A stretch of DNA of 64,000 bases from Aquilaria yunnanensis. Lineage: Eukaryota; Streptophyta; Magnoliopsida; Malvales; Thymelaeaceae. A model generated the notes under the pieces. It saw nothing but the letters and a program-made list of their open reading frames with translations. It was not told the origin of the DNA and did not search any database. Shown one piece after another: positions 32,421-45,500 of this stretch (position 1 is the stretch's first letter; every line of letters starts with the position of its first letter). Where the stretch lies: NCBI GenBank assembly GCA_039654915.1, contig CM077597.1, positions 79,486,001 to 79,550,000 on the forward strand, given 5' to 3'. The translations under genes were made by a program, and so were the position numbers.

Positions 32421-33746
32421 TCAACATGAGATGGCATTTGAACCATAGCTAATAGCTTTAAGACTAGAATCAAACATATTAGTCATCCATTTCTGGGGAC
32501 CATTTGATGCCCCTAATATATTGTAAGCATATGAAGGCCACCTCACATCGGCAAAACATGAACTTGCAACACCTGTTCTCAGATTTTTCTGTGTTCTCTC
32601 AAGGACAATAAGGCTTGAAAATGTGGAAAAGCTGTTTCCCACAAATATATCAGCCCTAGAGCACACTTCATAATCAATTGCTGACTGAATGAGATACGGG
32701 TGCCTCTTGTAAATCCCATCGACACCCAATTTCTTCTTCTCAAAAGGAATCAATCCTGGTTTCCAGTCACCCAAAATCGAAGAATCATTTAGAAGGCTAT
32801 CTGCAACAGCAAGATAAACAACAGCTGGCATTCTCAACCCTGGAATGTTCCCAACTCTCTCCACTATCTGTTGCTTGCTGCTACAAATCTCATGGATATT
32901 CAATCTTTGTTCCAGCTTCTTACAATGAATCATCCAATCTATCTCAATCCTCATATGAACGGCCACAAAAGGAATTGACCCCTCTGCATTAATCTTTTCT
33001 GCAGACTCATATTTTCCCCTAAGCTCTCTACCCACCTCCCTGATCCTGGTGACAACTTTATCTGCTTCCTTTGCTATATCCTCAACCAAAACTAAACACT
33101 CAAAGACCCTTGCATAGTCTTTCACAGGCCAGTGATCATGCCACAAGAATGGATTCTTCCCCACAATTCTAATTACTTCATAGTCATCAATTATACCCTT
33201 GCTCGACTGCCTTAGTTGCTCTAAGTCTCTTTCAACCGTCCACTTCCTCCCACTTCCCTTCAGGAGATCAAATGCAGCTGTTTGATTCTTAATATCTGCA
33301 TAACGACCCAATTGAACAAACCCACGACACAGTGAGTTAAACTTTTCAAATTGGTAAACTTTATCAAATGAAATAGGCTTCAATTTGTCAAGTTCCTTAT
33401 AAAACAAAGAAGCGCTCAAGCTGGGCATCAGAAGCGTCCTGTTCAGCAACCTAGCTGTCAGACAAGCTCTAGCAAAAGCTATCTTCTGGTTGTTCAGGCC
33501 CCAAACAATTTGAGGAATCTCCAAAAACTTATCTCCACGAACCCCATTAGAAGAAGCCAATGATGAGGAATGGATCCTAATCACTTCATCATTATCTGAT
33601 CCAAGAGCACCATATTCAAAGAATGGATGAAGCAGGGTCGATCCCAAATACAAAGCAATAACAATCAAAGCAAGACATTTGCATGTTATGGAACCAAACA
33701 GGCAACTGAGTGACCTAAAAATTTTATAAGTGGAGGAGAACTCCAT
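32421..33746 (-). CDS. O-fucosyltransferase family protein
   Basis: A frame of 441 residues in one coding exon. A short cytoplasmic start is followed by a membrane segment (about 23-39, CLALIVIALYLGSTLL), as in type II Golgi glycosyltransferases. Family motifs are WGLNNQK near 82-88 (nucleotide-sugar-side loop), the HMRIEID motif (264-270) with the conserved Arg that binds GDP-fucose in protein O-fucosyltransferases, and SRADIFVGNSFSTFSSLI (363-380). The plant family is large and acceptors are mostly unknown, so the substrate cannot be given. I chose ATG 33,746 because the frame is closed by TGA shortly upstream. A likely 5'-UTR intron and uORF are given separately. Confidence 0.85.
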   Translation of the reverse strand: MEFSSTYKIFRSLSCLFGSITCKCLALIVIALYLGSTLLHPFFEYGALGSDNDEVIRIHSSSLASSNGVRGDKFLEIPQIVWGLNNQKIAFARACLTARLLNRTLLMPSLSASLFYKELDKLKPISFDKVYQFEKFNSLCRGFVQLGRYADIKNQTAAFDLLKGSGRKWTVERDLEQLRQSSKGIIDDYEVIRIVGKNPFLWHDHWPVKDYARVFECLVLVEDIAKEADKVVTRIREVGRELRGKYESAEKINAEGSIPFVAVHMRIEIDWMIHCKKLEQRLNIHEICSSKQQIVERVGNIPGLRMPAVVYLAVADSLLNDSSILGDWKPGLIPFEKKKLGVDGIYKRHPYLIQSAIDYEVCSRADIFVGNSFSTFSSLIVLERTQKNLRTGVASSCFADVRWPSYAYNILGASNGPQKWMTNMFDSSLKAISYGSNAISC

Positions 33747-33791
33747 CCAGGCAACAATATTTAAGATGATCTTTTCTCATAAGTAGTACTG

Positions 33792-34730
33792 CTGAAGAAG
33801 AACAACTAGTATGAGGACAGAGATCAACTACAACTCCATCAGTGTCTGCATAGTTCAGAGAGTAGATTATCATCAGAATCCACTTGAGCTTAGTGATAAA
33901 ACAGAGTCATGTTCTCTAGACTCTAATGAAACAATAAGAGGTTTATTCAACAAAAACGCCAGAGAGCAAAACCCATATGCTAAATTTAAGCCAGAAGGCA
34001 TGTGTGTGAATTTGATACTGAGTTATATCAACTCCAAAGATTTATATACCAGTCAAACCGCTTGCATAAGTATCAAACAATTGTAAGAATTTTTACAAAT
34101 CATCTGAAACAAACATAAATTATGAAAGAAGCTTTAACTGTGAAGTGGAGGCAAGGTTATGAATCAGTATCATTCACACTTGGATGCAGGCCACAACTGC
34201 CACATAATATGTGTCTGTGTATCTACAAGCACGCTTGTGGGCAATGTTAAGGGGAAAAAAAAGACTAACGATATTGAAGATAACAACAAAGCAAACAAAT
34301 AAAATGAACAAAAGGAGAACATGATTTCTGGTATTGTCGAGCAGGTCACTGAATTTAATCCTAGGTTCTATCCAACATGAGCATTAGGAAATAATTTACC
34401 TTTAACATTTAACTATTCTCATTTCCAGCTCCAAATTTTCACTGACTTTTACCATCCAGAGGTGGCTGAAATCCGCAACAGATTAGGCGTCACTGCAGGT
34501 GGTAGTAAAACACATCAATTGACAAAATGGCGAATGAACAGAAATAGAAACATGAGAATCTGCAAACAATGTGGATAGAGGAAAGGGCAGAGAAACATCT
34601 ATTTATACGAGAACTCGGCGAAATTCCACCTCCTAACTTTTCTTGACGCTCGAGCTCATCTAGAGGACAAATCATTTCAATTTAGGAACGGGCAGAGCAG
34701 ATCTGAAAGGTCTAAGAGGTTCAGACTTAC
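33792..34730 (-). other. Predicted 5'-UTR intron of the fucosyltransferase-like gene
   Basis: On the minus strand a donor (AC|GTAAGTC) at 34,730 and an acceptor (TTCTTCTTCAG) ending at 33,792 frame a 939-base AT-rich stretch directly before the coding exon. The splice sites are good matches but there is no transcript evidence. Confidence 0.55.
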
Positions 34731-34945
34731 GTATTTTCTTGGTGGCTTTCCTTGTCGTTGTTAGGCTCTGGCCCTCCGGAAGATGTTGAAGGAAGGAGCG
34801 TAAAGTAGTCGTACAGTGATCTTTGGAGAAACTGGGCCAGTTGCAGCCAAGTACGCCGGTGACGCCGCCGGAAAGTGTTTCTGCGTACGAGAAGAGGAGA
34901 TAGAAGAGGCGAATAAATCAGTTTTTTTGCAGTTTGCGTTCTCAT
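34727..34945 (-). CDS. Upstream ORF in the presumed first exon of the fucosyltransferase-like gene
   Basis: A 72-codon frame (MRTQTAKKL...) that would run to the predicted donor. After splicing it would end at a TAA about 20-25 bases before the main ATG. If the first exon is right it would be a long translated leader; alternatively it is incidental. Confidence 0.3.
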   Translation of the reverse strand: MRTQTAKKLIYSPLLSPLLVRRNTFRRRHRRTWLQLAQFLQRSLYDYFTLLPSTSSGGPEPNNDKESHQENT

Positions 34946-35295
34946 TTTCGGCAGATAATAATGAATTTTTAGTCTTACCCCTCAACTATGAGATATCTTC
35001 CAATACAATCACAAACTTTGAAATCGATCAATACAACCACTGAGGTATCAGTTTTGACAGGTTTTTCGTTTATTGTGTCTACCATTCTCTATTGTTGCAG
35101 GTTTCGAGCTGGAATGGTACCATCAAATGAACCTTCATGTTCAGTTGCTACACAAAGATCAAAGCTAGGAATGCTACTGCTTGCGTAGGTTTGGACCACA
35201 AACTGTATTGCTTCAATGTTAATATGTGTGTGTGTGACATTTTAGATGTTGTGCATGCTATTCTATGTAGCTAAAACAGAGATTAAATCACTTGG

Positions 35296-35478
35296 CTACA
35301 GAGTTTTATTATAACCCATCAGCTTTCTGGCTACGATATATAAGGTGATCGCTTTTCCAGAAGAGGAATCGGTCTTGCTTTCAACCAATCGCCTTTCCAG
35401 CAAATCTGGACATTTCACCTGTTTTTGCTGCTCCTCCATCTTAAAAAGAGCAAACAGCATTTGTGATTGCAAGGACAT
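35296..35478 (-). CDS. Unrecognised short ORF downstream of the METTL25-like gene
   Basis: 60 codons ending 257 bases beyond the METTL25-like stop on the same strand. The composition (MEEQQKQ..., SGKAITLYIVARKL) looks coding, but I do not recognise it. It could be an alternative last exon, a separate small gene or a remnant. Confidence 0.25.
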   Translation of the reverse strand: MSLQSQMLFALFKMEEQQKQVKCPDLLERRLVESKTDSSSGKAITLYIVARKLMGYNKTL

Positions 35479-35734
35479 GGATCTATAACCTCAATGTCAG
35501 GGTACAACATCTCGAGTTCAAGGTGTCTCTTTTCAATGTTACATGCAAACTAGTTAGTACGCTTTATACAAATTAATCATGAACCAGTTCATCAGAAACG
35601 GCAATGTATTAACTGGAGTCTGCAATACAACTTCTCTTCCAGCCAAACATACATCTAAAACAGAGTTTCCGACTAGCATGTTAAGACTAAAAGAAAAGTG
35701 GCTTTTACAGAATCGCAAAAATTTCCTTGAACCC

Positions 35735-35929
35735 TCACACATTATTGTTGATCTTTCTGGCGATGATAGCTATGTTCCTGGGAGACAATGCAGGATCGAA
35801 AATGGGCAGCATAACTGCTTCCAATCCATCACCCTGCTCCTGGAGGAATAACAATCTGTCAAGTAGGATCAGGGTTTCCAGGACAGGGCCCATGGCAGCA
35901 CGAAGGGACCAGTAGGCTCCAACAAGCTC
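35735..35929 (-). CDS. METTL25-like exon 12 and stop
   Basis: GAACAG|GAG to TGA 35,735-35,737. Encodes [28 protein letters not shown] and [12 protein letters not shown]. An acceptor 15 bases upstream (CGTCAG) is also possible and would add five residues; I prefer the shorter form because FEPYA-ELVGAYW reads like the family. Confidence 0.8.
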   Translation of the reverse strand, partial: ELVGAYWSLRAAMGPVLETLILLDRLLFLQEQGDGLEAVMLPIFDPALSPRNIAIIARKINNNV

Positions 35930-36552
35930 CTGTTCACGGATGCACTGACGATTATTAGTTTCAGCACAACTTAATTCCTGAGGTAACAAATTAGAATAGG
36001 AATCTCAAGGAAGAGTTTTGAGTCACATACAGCATATGGTTCAAATTCTTCCCAAATCGCCTGGACATCAACATTATCTGAAGCAGTGAGCCCAAGACGG
36101 GATAAACCAGACTGACTAAATTTCTCAAATTGTAGAGACTTTTCAGTTGACACAGGCTTTTCAGATTTGGGTTCATGGTGTAAAGATGCTCCACTCAGTA
36201 AAATGTCCGTGGTTTGAGAATCATAACCTGCAACAGAAACGATGGTTCATGTGCTGCAGTCAATCTACCAAGATAACAAACATGCACATTCACATGATTA
36301 CCACCAATCAAACCTCATGTTGTACACACTAAACAGCATAAGACGACAGATTGAGCAGGTTTTGGTAAATCCACAATTCAGAGAGTAAGAATTGCATATA
36401 ATTTTTCAGGTGTTTATCAAATAAAAAACAATGGAGACTAGAAAACATACTACCATTTGCCTTTAATCTAACCCTGATGACATAAATGCAATGGGTGAGG
36501 AAGTGGATAGAAATTAAACACTAATATGATGATTGACACATCTCAATTTCTA

Positions 36553-36584
<32 letters not shown>

Positions 36585-39500
36585 AGATTTCACTTTACCT
36601 TTTTTGGGTACATCAACTGTCATTACTTTTGGGACATAAGTAGGAAACAGATTTAGGAAATTTAACAAGATGTGTATTTATAGAAAAAGGAAAGAATCTC
36701 GTACTATAGCATCACCAAAGTTTCAAGTTTTGGGATAGTGACACCGAGAACATGTTAGTGAAAGAGCTTTGTGCCATGTTCTTCCAATAATAGCCATGGC
36801 ATACCCATCGTACCCACACCAGAAATGAGGAATCATGCACTAAATTTGATGAGGTGGCAGAACATTCTTGAATTCTACAACTAAAGACAACTGTGATTCT
36901 TCTTGAGATAAGGGTACGGTTTTGGTTACAAACCAAAAAAAAAAAAAAACCATTAATTCATGCCTCAAACCTAATTTTCTACTATATAAGAAAGTGGAAT
37001 AAGAGAAATTGGGCATAGGACATCATATAACCTTTAAGATTGTGACCAAGAAGATACCTTGCCCAGAATCAACAGGCTGTCTGACCAGCTGACCTTCAAG
37101 ATTAGAATGCTGCTTAGGGAAAGATGGAAATATATCAACCCCCTGAAGCAATTGAGATCTAAGCATCCTTCTCTGTTGTTGGCGTCGCAAAGCCTTACCT
37201 TGACGTCCAATTGAAGGACTTCTTTCCATGACATCTGGAAAATATCTGCAGAGTACCTTCAAAAGACACCTTTACAATATATTATGATGAATAAAGGAAA
37301 AAATTGATCAGATGCAAAATGACAAACCAACTCATTAGCAGAGTGGCCACATGATTTCCAAGTGATGCAGCATAGTGATGTTAATAGAGATTTTAACACA
37401 AATGTTTCCCATGATCCGGGTGGCAGAAGACTCTTGAGCAGATCTGCATTGAAAGTATGATAAAGAAGTAGGAACCAGTGGGCTCTGACCAACATACAGA
37501 TGCTCTCTAAATCTAATTCATTATTATTATTATTATTTCCTGTAAACCATAATTGCAGTCTTCCCCAAACAACGTCTGAGGGGATATAAGAGAAGCATCG
37601 CTTCCTACTTTGGGTTCAAACTTTCTCATCAAAGGAACAACTCTGCTCGATCTAGAAGAATATGTATGTAAAGGAGGTTTATACTGTTGAAACCAAACAA
37701 AGTTTCCCAGGACAAGCATACATTACCTGTAGCTACTTTTTGTATACATGTTACAGGAATAATTTGAACATTAAAAGGAATTCCTTATAATGCAGGTGTT
37801 GACACCCAATTTCGTCCGGTTAGAATTAAAAAAAGTTTGTTAAAAAATTAAAATAAAAAATAATATTATTAATAATAACAATTAGTTTAGGGGGCATTTT
37901 ATTTTATAGGGTTAGTTAAAAATTATATATATATATATAATATAAAAAAAAGAAAATTTTAAAAAAATTTGGCAAAATAAGAAGTTTGGGGTAAATCTGA
38001 CAAAACTGAGAAGTTTGGGAAGAAGCTGACAAAATCTGGAAATTCCAGGGAAATTTGGTAATTATTCGCATGATTTTTGGGCCAAATAGACAATTTTGAG
38101 CCAAATTGACAGAACAGACAAATTTGGCCCAATCAGTAATTTCGTGAAAAATCTGGGACCAGAGCAGTAGTCAAAGAAAGTTGAAGGACTAAAACTGTCA
38201 TTTTGACCAAATTATGTTTTTAATCTGTTTTTAATTAAGGGCTAATTCGTTTCGTCTAAAGTCAATTAACTTTTTTTAACTTTTTCATCTTTTTTACGTG
38301 AAACCAATTTCATTTGAAAATCAATGTTATGTAGATGCAATAATCAATTTGAAAAGAAATTTTTAGGATGTTGTTAAATTTTTATGAATTTGGTCAAAAT
38401 GACAGTTTTAGTCCGTCAGCTTTCCTTGACTACTGGTCTGGTCCCAGATTTTTCACGAAATTACTGATTGGGCCAAATTTGTCTGTTCTGTCAATTTGGC
38501 CCAAAATTGTCTGTTTGGCCCAAAAATCATGCGAATAATTACCAAATTTTCCTGCAATTTCCAGATTTCGTCAGATTCTTCCCAAATTTATCAATTTTGT
38601 CAGATTTATGCCAAACTTCTTATTTTGTCAAATTTTTTTAAAATTTTCTTTTTTTTATTATTTTTAACTAACCCTATAAAACAAAATGCCCCCTAAACTA
38701 ATTGTTATTATTAATAATTTTTTAACAAAATTGTTTTTAATTCTAACCGGACAAAATTGGGTGTCAATAGCTACCCCCCTTTGCATGCCTCATGGGACAT
38801 GATGCATGCAAAACCGTTACCAAATTTCGTTCGACCTTAGCTAGGCATTAAGAACCTTCTCGCCGCCTAAACCCTGAGGAGAAAAACTTTTTTCTCCTTC
38901 TTTTTGAGATTAAGAAATTTTCCTTATTACCTCTACGACAGGAACTCTCCTATCGTCTAAGAAAAATTGATAGAGTTTGAGGTTAAGGAGCTTTCCTTAG
39001 TACCTCTACGACAGGAACTCTCCTATCGTCCAAGAAAAATTAATTGAGTTTGAGGTTAAGGAGCATTCCTTAATGCCTCTATAACAGGAACTCTCCTATC
39101 GTTGAAGAAAAATTGATTGAGTTTAACGTTAAGGAGATTTCCTTAGTACCTCTACGACAGGAACTCTCCTATCGTCTAAGAAAAATTGATTGAGTTTGAG
39201 GTTAAGGAACTTTCCTTAGTACCTCTACGATAGAAACTCTCCTATCGTCGAAGAAAAATTGATTGAGTTTGAGGTTAAGGAGCTTGCCTTAGTACCTCTA
39301 CGATAGGAACTCTCTTATCGTCTAAGAAAAATTAATTGAGTTTGAGATTAAGGAGCTTTATTAAATTTCAAATTTTTTTTAATTGAAGGAATCCAATGCT
39401 CCTCCCCTATAAATAGGGGTCCAAACCTGCAAAGAAAGACACGAAAAAATCAAGATTTCAGCTTCTAAATTAAAAAAATAGAAACTGTAGCTTTGGTCCT

Positions 39501-42500
39501 CTGGCTTTCCTCCCTTTTCCTAGAAATCCTAAACTTTTCCTTGTTGCTGCCCGACGCCATCATCTCTTCCGTTTACATCTAAACTTTGCCGTCACCTCTC
39601 CCACGCCGGCGTTTCTCCTTTCCGCCGTCGCCCTCGCCCTTCCCCGTCACCGTCCTCCGCCGTTCAGCCAAGCCGCCCCCCCCCCCTCTCGATCGCCGTC
39701 CTTTTATTTTTTTCTTTTTTTTTCCCGTCGTGATCCCCCCGTCACTGTCCTCTTCTCCTCCGTTGCGACCTCCCCTAGCCTACATCACTGCTCGCCGCAA
39801 CATCCCTCCAGCCACTCCCTCCTCGCCGTCGCCCTCTCTCTCTTCCCTTCTAGCCACCACGCCTTTCTCCTCACTCCCTCCTCTTTTCGCCCCACCGTCA
39901 CTTCTCTCCTCCTCCCTCTTCACCGCCAACACCCCAGCTGCTGGAACGTCGCCATAGCCGCCCCCCTTGTTACGCCACAGTCGCCAAAAAAAAAAGAAAG
40001 AAAACGTTTAAAAAAAAACCACCCTCCAAAATTGAATTTTTCCCCTTTAGGTATAATTCTCTTTTAACCTTTCATCTTCTCATATTCCTTATACAAGTCA
40101 CTAACTTTTTTTATTTTTGCAGAACAAACAATAAACTTTGGTTTTTATTTATTTGTTCTTTTTTTTTTCTTTTTTCGTCTTTCTTGTTATTTTTTTTATG
40201 GAAAGTTATACCTCCTACTTTTATCTAGATGGCCAAAAGCCCCACCTTATTTTTTTATTTATTTATTGTCATTTTATTTACATTTATTTACTTTATGCAC
40301 TTTTATTTTTTTATGTGAATGGCAAAAAACCCCACCTTATTTTTTATTATTTTATTTATTTCTTTTATTTATTTATTGTCATTTTATTTACATTTATTTA
40401 TTTTATGCACTTTTATTTTTTTACGTGGATAGCTAAACTGTAATGCCCAGACAATCCAAAGTGATTAGGTCCCGGGTCAACTGGATTTGGAGCATAAGAA
40501 TTTTTCCTTAATCGGAAATTTAGCTCAATTAAATTGAGGAGACAATATGACATGTGCATAATTGAGTGTTGAACATCTTAAAAATAAGCTTGGCTTAGGC
40601 CAAGAGAAATAGTAATGAAAATGATGGTTTTTAAAGATGAGGGACTCAATTGAACAAAGGGATTTTTAGTGGTTGGGCTCAATTGCCCAAAATTAGAAAG
40701 TTGGAGGACTAAAGAGGGAATTATGCCATTTTAATGGCCTAGGATGCCTTAGCCAGCCATGCCCCTCCAATTCCCAATATTTTATGTCACCTCCCTCCAA
40801 ATCCTATTATTTTAATCCACCTCCCACCCTTAATCATTACCTTGGATTCTTTCTTCACCTACTTTTAACTTTTTCTACCAAACTTACCCAAAAGTCTTCC
40901 AATTAGTCTTCATCTCTTTTAATCTTGTCTCCCACTCATTTCAAACACATTATTCATTCCCTATTATTTTAATCCACCTCCCACCCTTAATCATTACCTT
41001 GGATTCTTTCTTCACCTACTTTTGACTTTTTCTACCAAACTTACCCAAAAGTCTTCCAATTAGTCTTCATCTCTTTTAATCTTGTCTCCCACCTTCCAAG
41101 CACATTATACACTCATTTTCCTTCCCATATGGCTGACCATTACCTTCCCACACATTAAAACATAATCACTCCACTCATTCAAAGCCATTTGCTCTCAAAC
41201 TCTCTCATTCTCTCTCCATTTTCTTCCATACCAAGTCTCATCATTCCAAACACATTTCCAACTCTTTTCTCATCCAAATATTCGTCCATAGCTAGAAATA
41301 ATCATTCCTCAAATTAAAACCAAGTATTCTTGGTTGAATTCAAGCTCTAAGACCATAAAGAGCAAGAATCAGATGAAGAATTCAAAGAAAACCAAGGAGG
41401 AAAATTTGGCCATTTCCATTTCTTGGAGGTTTTAAGCTCTACTCAAGGAACTCTTTGTGTGATTGAGTTTCTAAGTTCATTAGAAGCAAGAAATCAAGAA
41501 GAAGCTTGAAGAACATCAAGCACAATAAATTGGCGTTACCTCTTCTGTGAGGTTCTGTAAGTGTACACCAAGTGTTCTTGGTATTTTGTGTTATTTGGGT
41601 TAATCACCAAGATTTCTTGGTATCTTATGGTTACTAATAAAATTCGGCCCATCTTGGTTCTTATGCTAGAAAACAATTTCTAGAGTCAACAAGCAAGGAA
41701 AACGAAGGAAAATAAGCTTATAAAGCTTTCGGTGTTGTGGGTAAGGATTCCTATACTCACTTTATTGCATGGTATAATTCCATGGCCTTTCTATGTGAGT
41801 ATTCGGGCCCCTAGGTGATGGTCAAAGAACCATGTGATCCTAGGAGTGCTAAGAGGGCTTAAGTTATGTTATTGCTTCGGCAATTCTGTTTTGCTCATGA
41901 GCTAAGTTAAGTAAGCAAGCATTATGGGCTAGGAGTTAAGGCGGCCACCTTAATTCCTATGCTAAGTGAGCTCTCCGAAAACATTAAGTATATGAAATTA
42001 ATGAATTAAAACTTGAGGGATGCTTGCTGCCCTTCTGTGAACAAAGTGTTAAGTGGCGTGTGTTTGTGTGCTTCTTTGATTTGTTGTGCATGCTAACCCC
42101 CGATTATGATATTATTGCTATATGCATGTATCTTTTTGTTTTCTTTGTCTTTATGTTTCCTTTGCAGGAATAAGGATTATTTTGCCATTACATTCTTGGC
42201 ATATGTTAGGCCTTGGAGGCCATAAGTTAGGCATTGGATGCCACGGAATCCTTATTGAGTTTTATAACTCACCCGCCCTACTCTACTTTTGTAGGTAAAG
42301 GTTTGCTTGAAAGATCAAGCTAAGAGTCTTGAGTACTCTTTCTGTATTCTAAGGTTGGATTTGTGTATGGTATTGCTCAAAATATTCTAAGTATTCTAAG
42401 TATATAAGTTGCTTGTAAACAAGCTAAAAAAAATGTGGACTTTCTGTGCAGGACTTGAAGTTTTAGAATTGTGGGAACAAGATCTATTAAGGTGGAAATT

Positions 42501-45500
42501 TGTGTTCCATGGCTTTGTGGATTTATGGCTTGCTTTTAAGCATGTTTTTGTTGGTCTAACATTAGTGACCAAATTATGGACTTAGCTAAAATTTGGCCAA
42601 ACTTGGCTTTGGGCTTGTATTATGGACTTGGACATTTTTTGGTATTTTTATTGCTTGGTGGACTTACCAAGGCCCATGCATGAATTTATGGGTTATGTTT
42701 TCATGAAACTTGAAGCATGTTGAAATTGGGCTTAAATGTACATTTTGGGCTTAAATAAGAACTCGGAAAATTTTTATTTTATTCTTGGTTAATTTGGGCC
42801 ATATGCATGTTAAGTACTAAAAGGCCATAAGCCCATGTCTATGTTGAAAGCATGCAATGTTTGGCTATGTATGCTCACTTAGTAAAGAACATGCAAGTAA
42901 ACTTAGAAAAAGCATGAAATTGGATGCTTGTGTAAAGTTTGGCTAATAAGAAATTTAAGTGCACGTATGTGAATTAATACATGCCTAAGCATTAGTTGCA
43001 TCTAAAGGCATTAAGTGATTATGTGCACTACTGAACACCAAAACACATAAGCATGCAAAGCATATGCATGAAAATAAGTTTTTAAACTTAAGTTGGTGTT
43101 TTGGTTGCCATGCATATTCTTGGCTAAGCTTGGTAAAGACCATGAAGATGAACACATGAAATCCACATAGGTGCTAGCTTGTTTCTGAGAGCACTTCAAC
43201 TTAACCTTAATTAAAGAACTTAACGAGCTAGTACCTATAAGTATCCTGGGGTTCGTGCCCATAAGTCTTAGTGAGTTTTAAAAGCCCCTTCTGTGTAATG
43301 AAAACTTCCGCTGCATGTTTGAAAAAAAAAAAAAATCAGGCCCAAATGGGCCAGGGGCAGTTTAGGGCACGACAGCTTGGTATCAGAGCACAGTTGCTCT
43401 TAAGGACCAAAGTTTTGGTCTATGATTCTTAGTATGGACTTGTTCCCACATAGGTTAAGTCCACTAATGAATATTTATGAATATTGAGCAATTGTGTGCC
43501 TTGCTTGTTGTTAATTCCAGGATGAGAACCAGAAATACGAACCGAGGCCGAAATGAAAATGAAACTTCCCATCAGGGGAATGAAAATGCTGGCTTTGTGC
43601 CAGAGGCCCAAGTCAGGCCTTCTGAGCTCATAAGGGCTAATGTTACTGAGCCTAACATTGATGCCCAAGAAAGAAGAGAGGCAAGAATGGAAGCAATGAT
43701 GGAAGCTATGCAGGCCAATATGGCCCAATTAGCAGCTAGCATGCAAATTCTGGCAAGGGGTCAAGCCCAAGTCCCAGAGCCTACTGGGCAACAAAGAGAG
43801 CCACCAATAAGAAGGAGGCCAGGAAAAGAACCTATACTCGATGATCAAGCCAGTGAAAATGGTGATGATGAGGATGAGGAAAGGAGAAACCCAAGAGCTA
43901 GAAGGATAAGATCTGAGATTAGACAAGAACTGAGGGAAGAAGAAGAAGAAAGTCCAGATGCAGAAGAGCTGGACATAGAAGATATTGATGGGCTTGCCCA
44001 ACTCACTGTCACCACTGGAACAGTAAGGGCCCAAAGAGGGAGGCCCAATATGGATAATAGTGGAGGCTTAAGAGAAGGCCAACTAGAAGGGTTCCTTGCC
44101 CTAAGACCACCAACATTTAAAGGAAGCTGTAACCCAGATGAAGCAGAATTCTGGTTAAACCAAATTGAAAAGATCTTTGAGAGAATGGAGGTTTCCTCTT
44201 CTCAGAAGGTCTTACTGGCAACATTCAGGCTAGAAGGAAATGCTGAATTGTGGTGGAGAGCAGCCCACCGGACTTATGCTAGTAAAAATACTAGGCAGCC
44301 CGCTCAAAGCAGAAGAGCAATGAGATGGGCCAAATTCAAACAAGTGTTTCGTCAGCAATACTTCAGTGAAGCACTAAAAGACCAGAAACAGGTTGAGTTT
44401 GACCTGCTTGAGCAGAAAGAGCTCTCCGTACTGGAATACGAACAGAGATTCAGTAACCTCATACGGTACGCACCACAGTACGATGATCGAGAGGACCTTA
44501 AGGCCAAGAGGTTCCTTCGGGGACTTAGGCCAGAGTTGAGGCAAATACTCAGAGCAATAGGAGCCCATAAATACTACGACATTGTACAGAGGGCTATGGC
44601 CCTAGAGCAAGAATTCAGGGAGCAAGCCATGAATGGCCCTGGAAGTACTAGTGGGATGCAGAAATTCTCTAAGAAGAGAGGCAGAGAAAGCTTGGCATAT
44701 GAGCCAAGAAAGGGTAACAAGAGAGAGAAGACTGCATTCCCCTATGGACCACAATGTGAGACATGTGGAAAATTCCATGGCCAGAAGCCATGTTACAGGC
44801 TCACTTCCGGATGCCTTAAGTGTGGTGCCCAGGATCACTGGGTAAAAGACTGTCCTGTCAAAGGAGAAGATCAGAGGACCCTAGGAGGGTTTAATAACAG
44901 ATGGGCACAGAGGCAATTGCCCATAAGGAGGCGCAATATACCTTCACCCCCACAAAGAAGGGACCAAGATAAGGCCAGGAAGGGACAACCTCAGGCTACT
45001 GGAAGAATATTCCAGATTGAGACAACGACGAAAGCACGAGAGGACCTAGAGGTCAACAGAGCTGAGGAGGATGAGGAAGAAATAGACCAGGCTAAGCTGG
45101 TCAGAAAGACTCTGAAAGGTACCATTTTCATAAATGGTTATGAAGTATCAGTTTTGTTCGATACTGGAGCATCTTTATCTATAGTATCCTCTAAGCTAGT
45201 CAAAGATATAAACCTAGAAGTATGCAATACAGATAAAATGTACCTGGTTAAAACTGCCGGGAATGAGGTTATGATAACATACCATATGGTAAAAGATTGC
45301 ATGCTTAAGCTAGGTGAACTGGAGCTTAGAGCCGACCTGATGGTCTTGGATACTAATGGATATGATATCATTCTAGGAATGAACTGGCTTAGTGCCAATC
45401 GGGTGGTTATAGACTGCCATGCCAGGCAACTTTATCTGCCTGGGCACAAACCTCAATCTTTGGAAAAATCTCCTGGGTTAGTCCCAGATTTTCAATTAAA

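Noticed and set aside
39586..39957. Pro/Ser-rich 123-codon frame
   Set aside because: A C-rich LTR tract also open in other frames; no domain.
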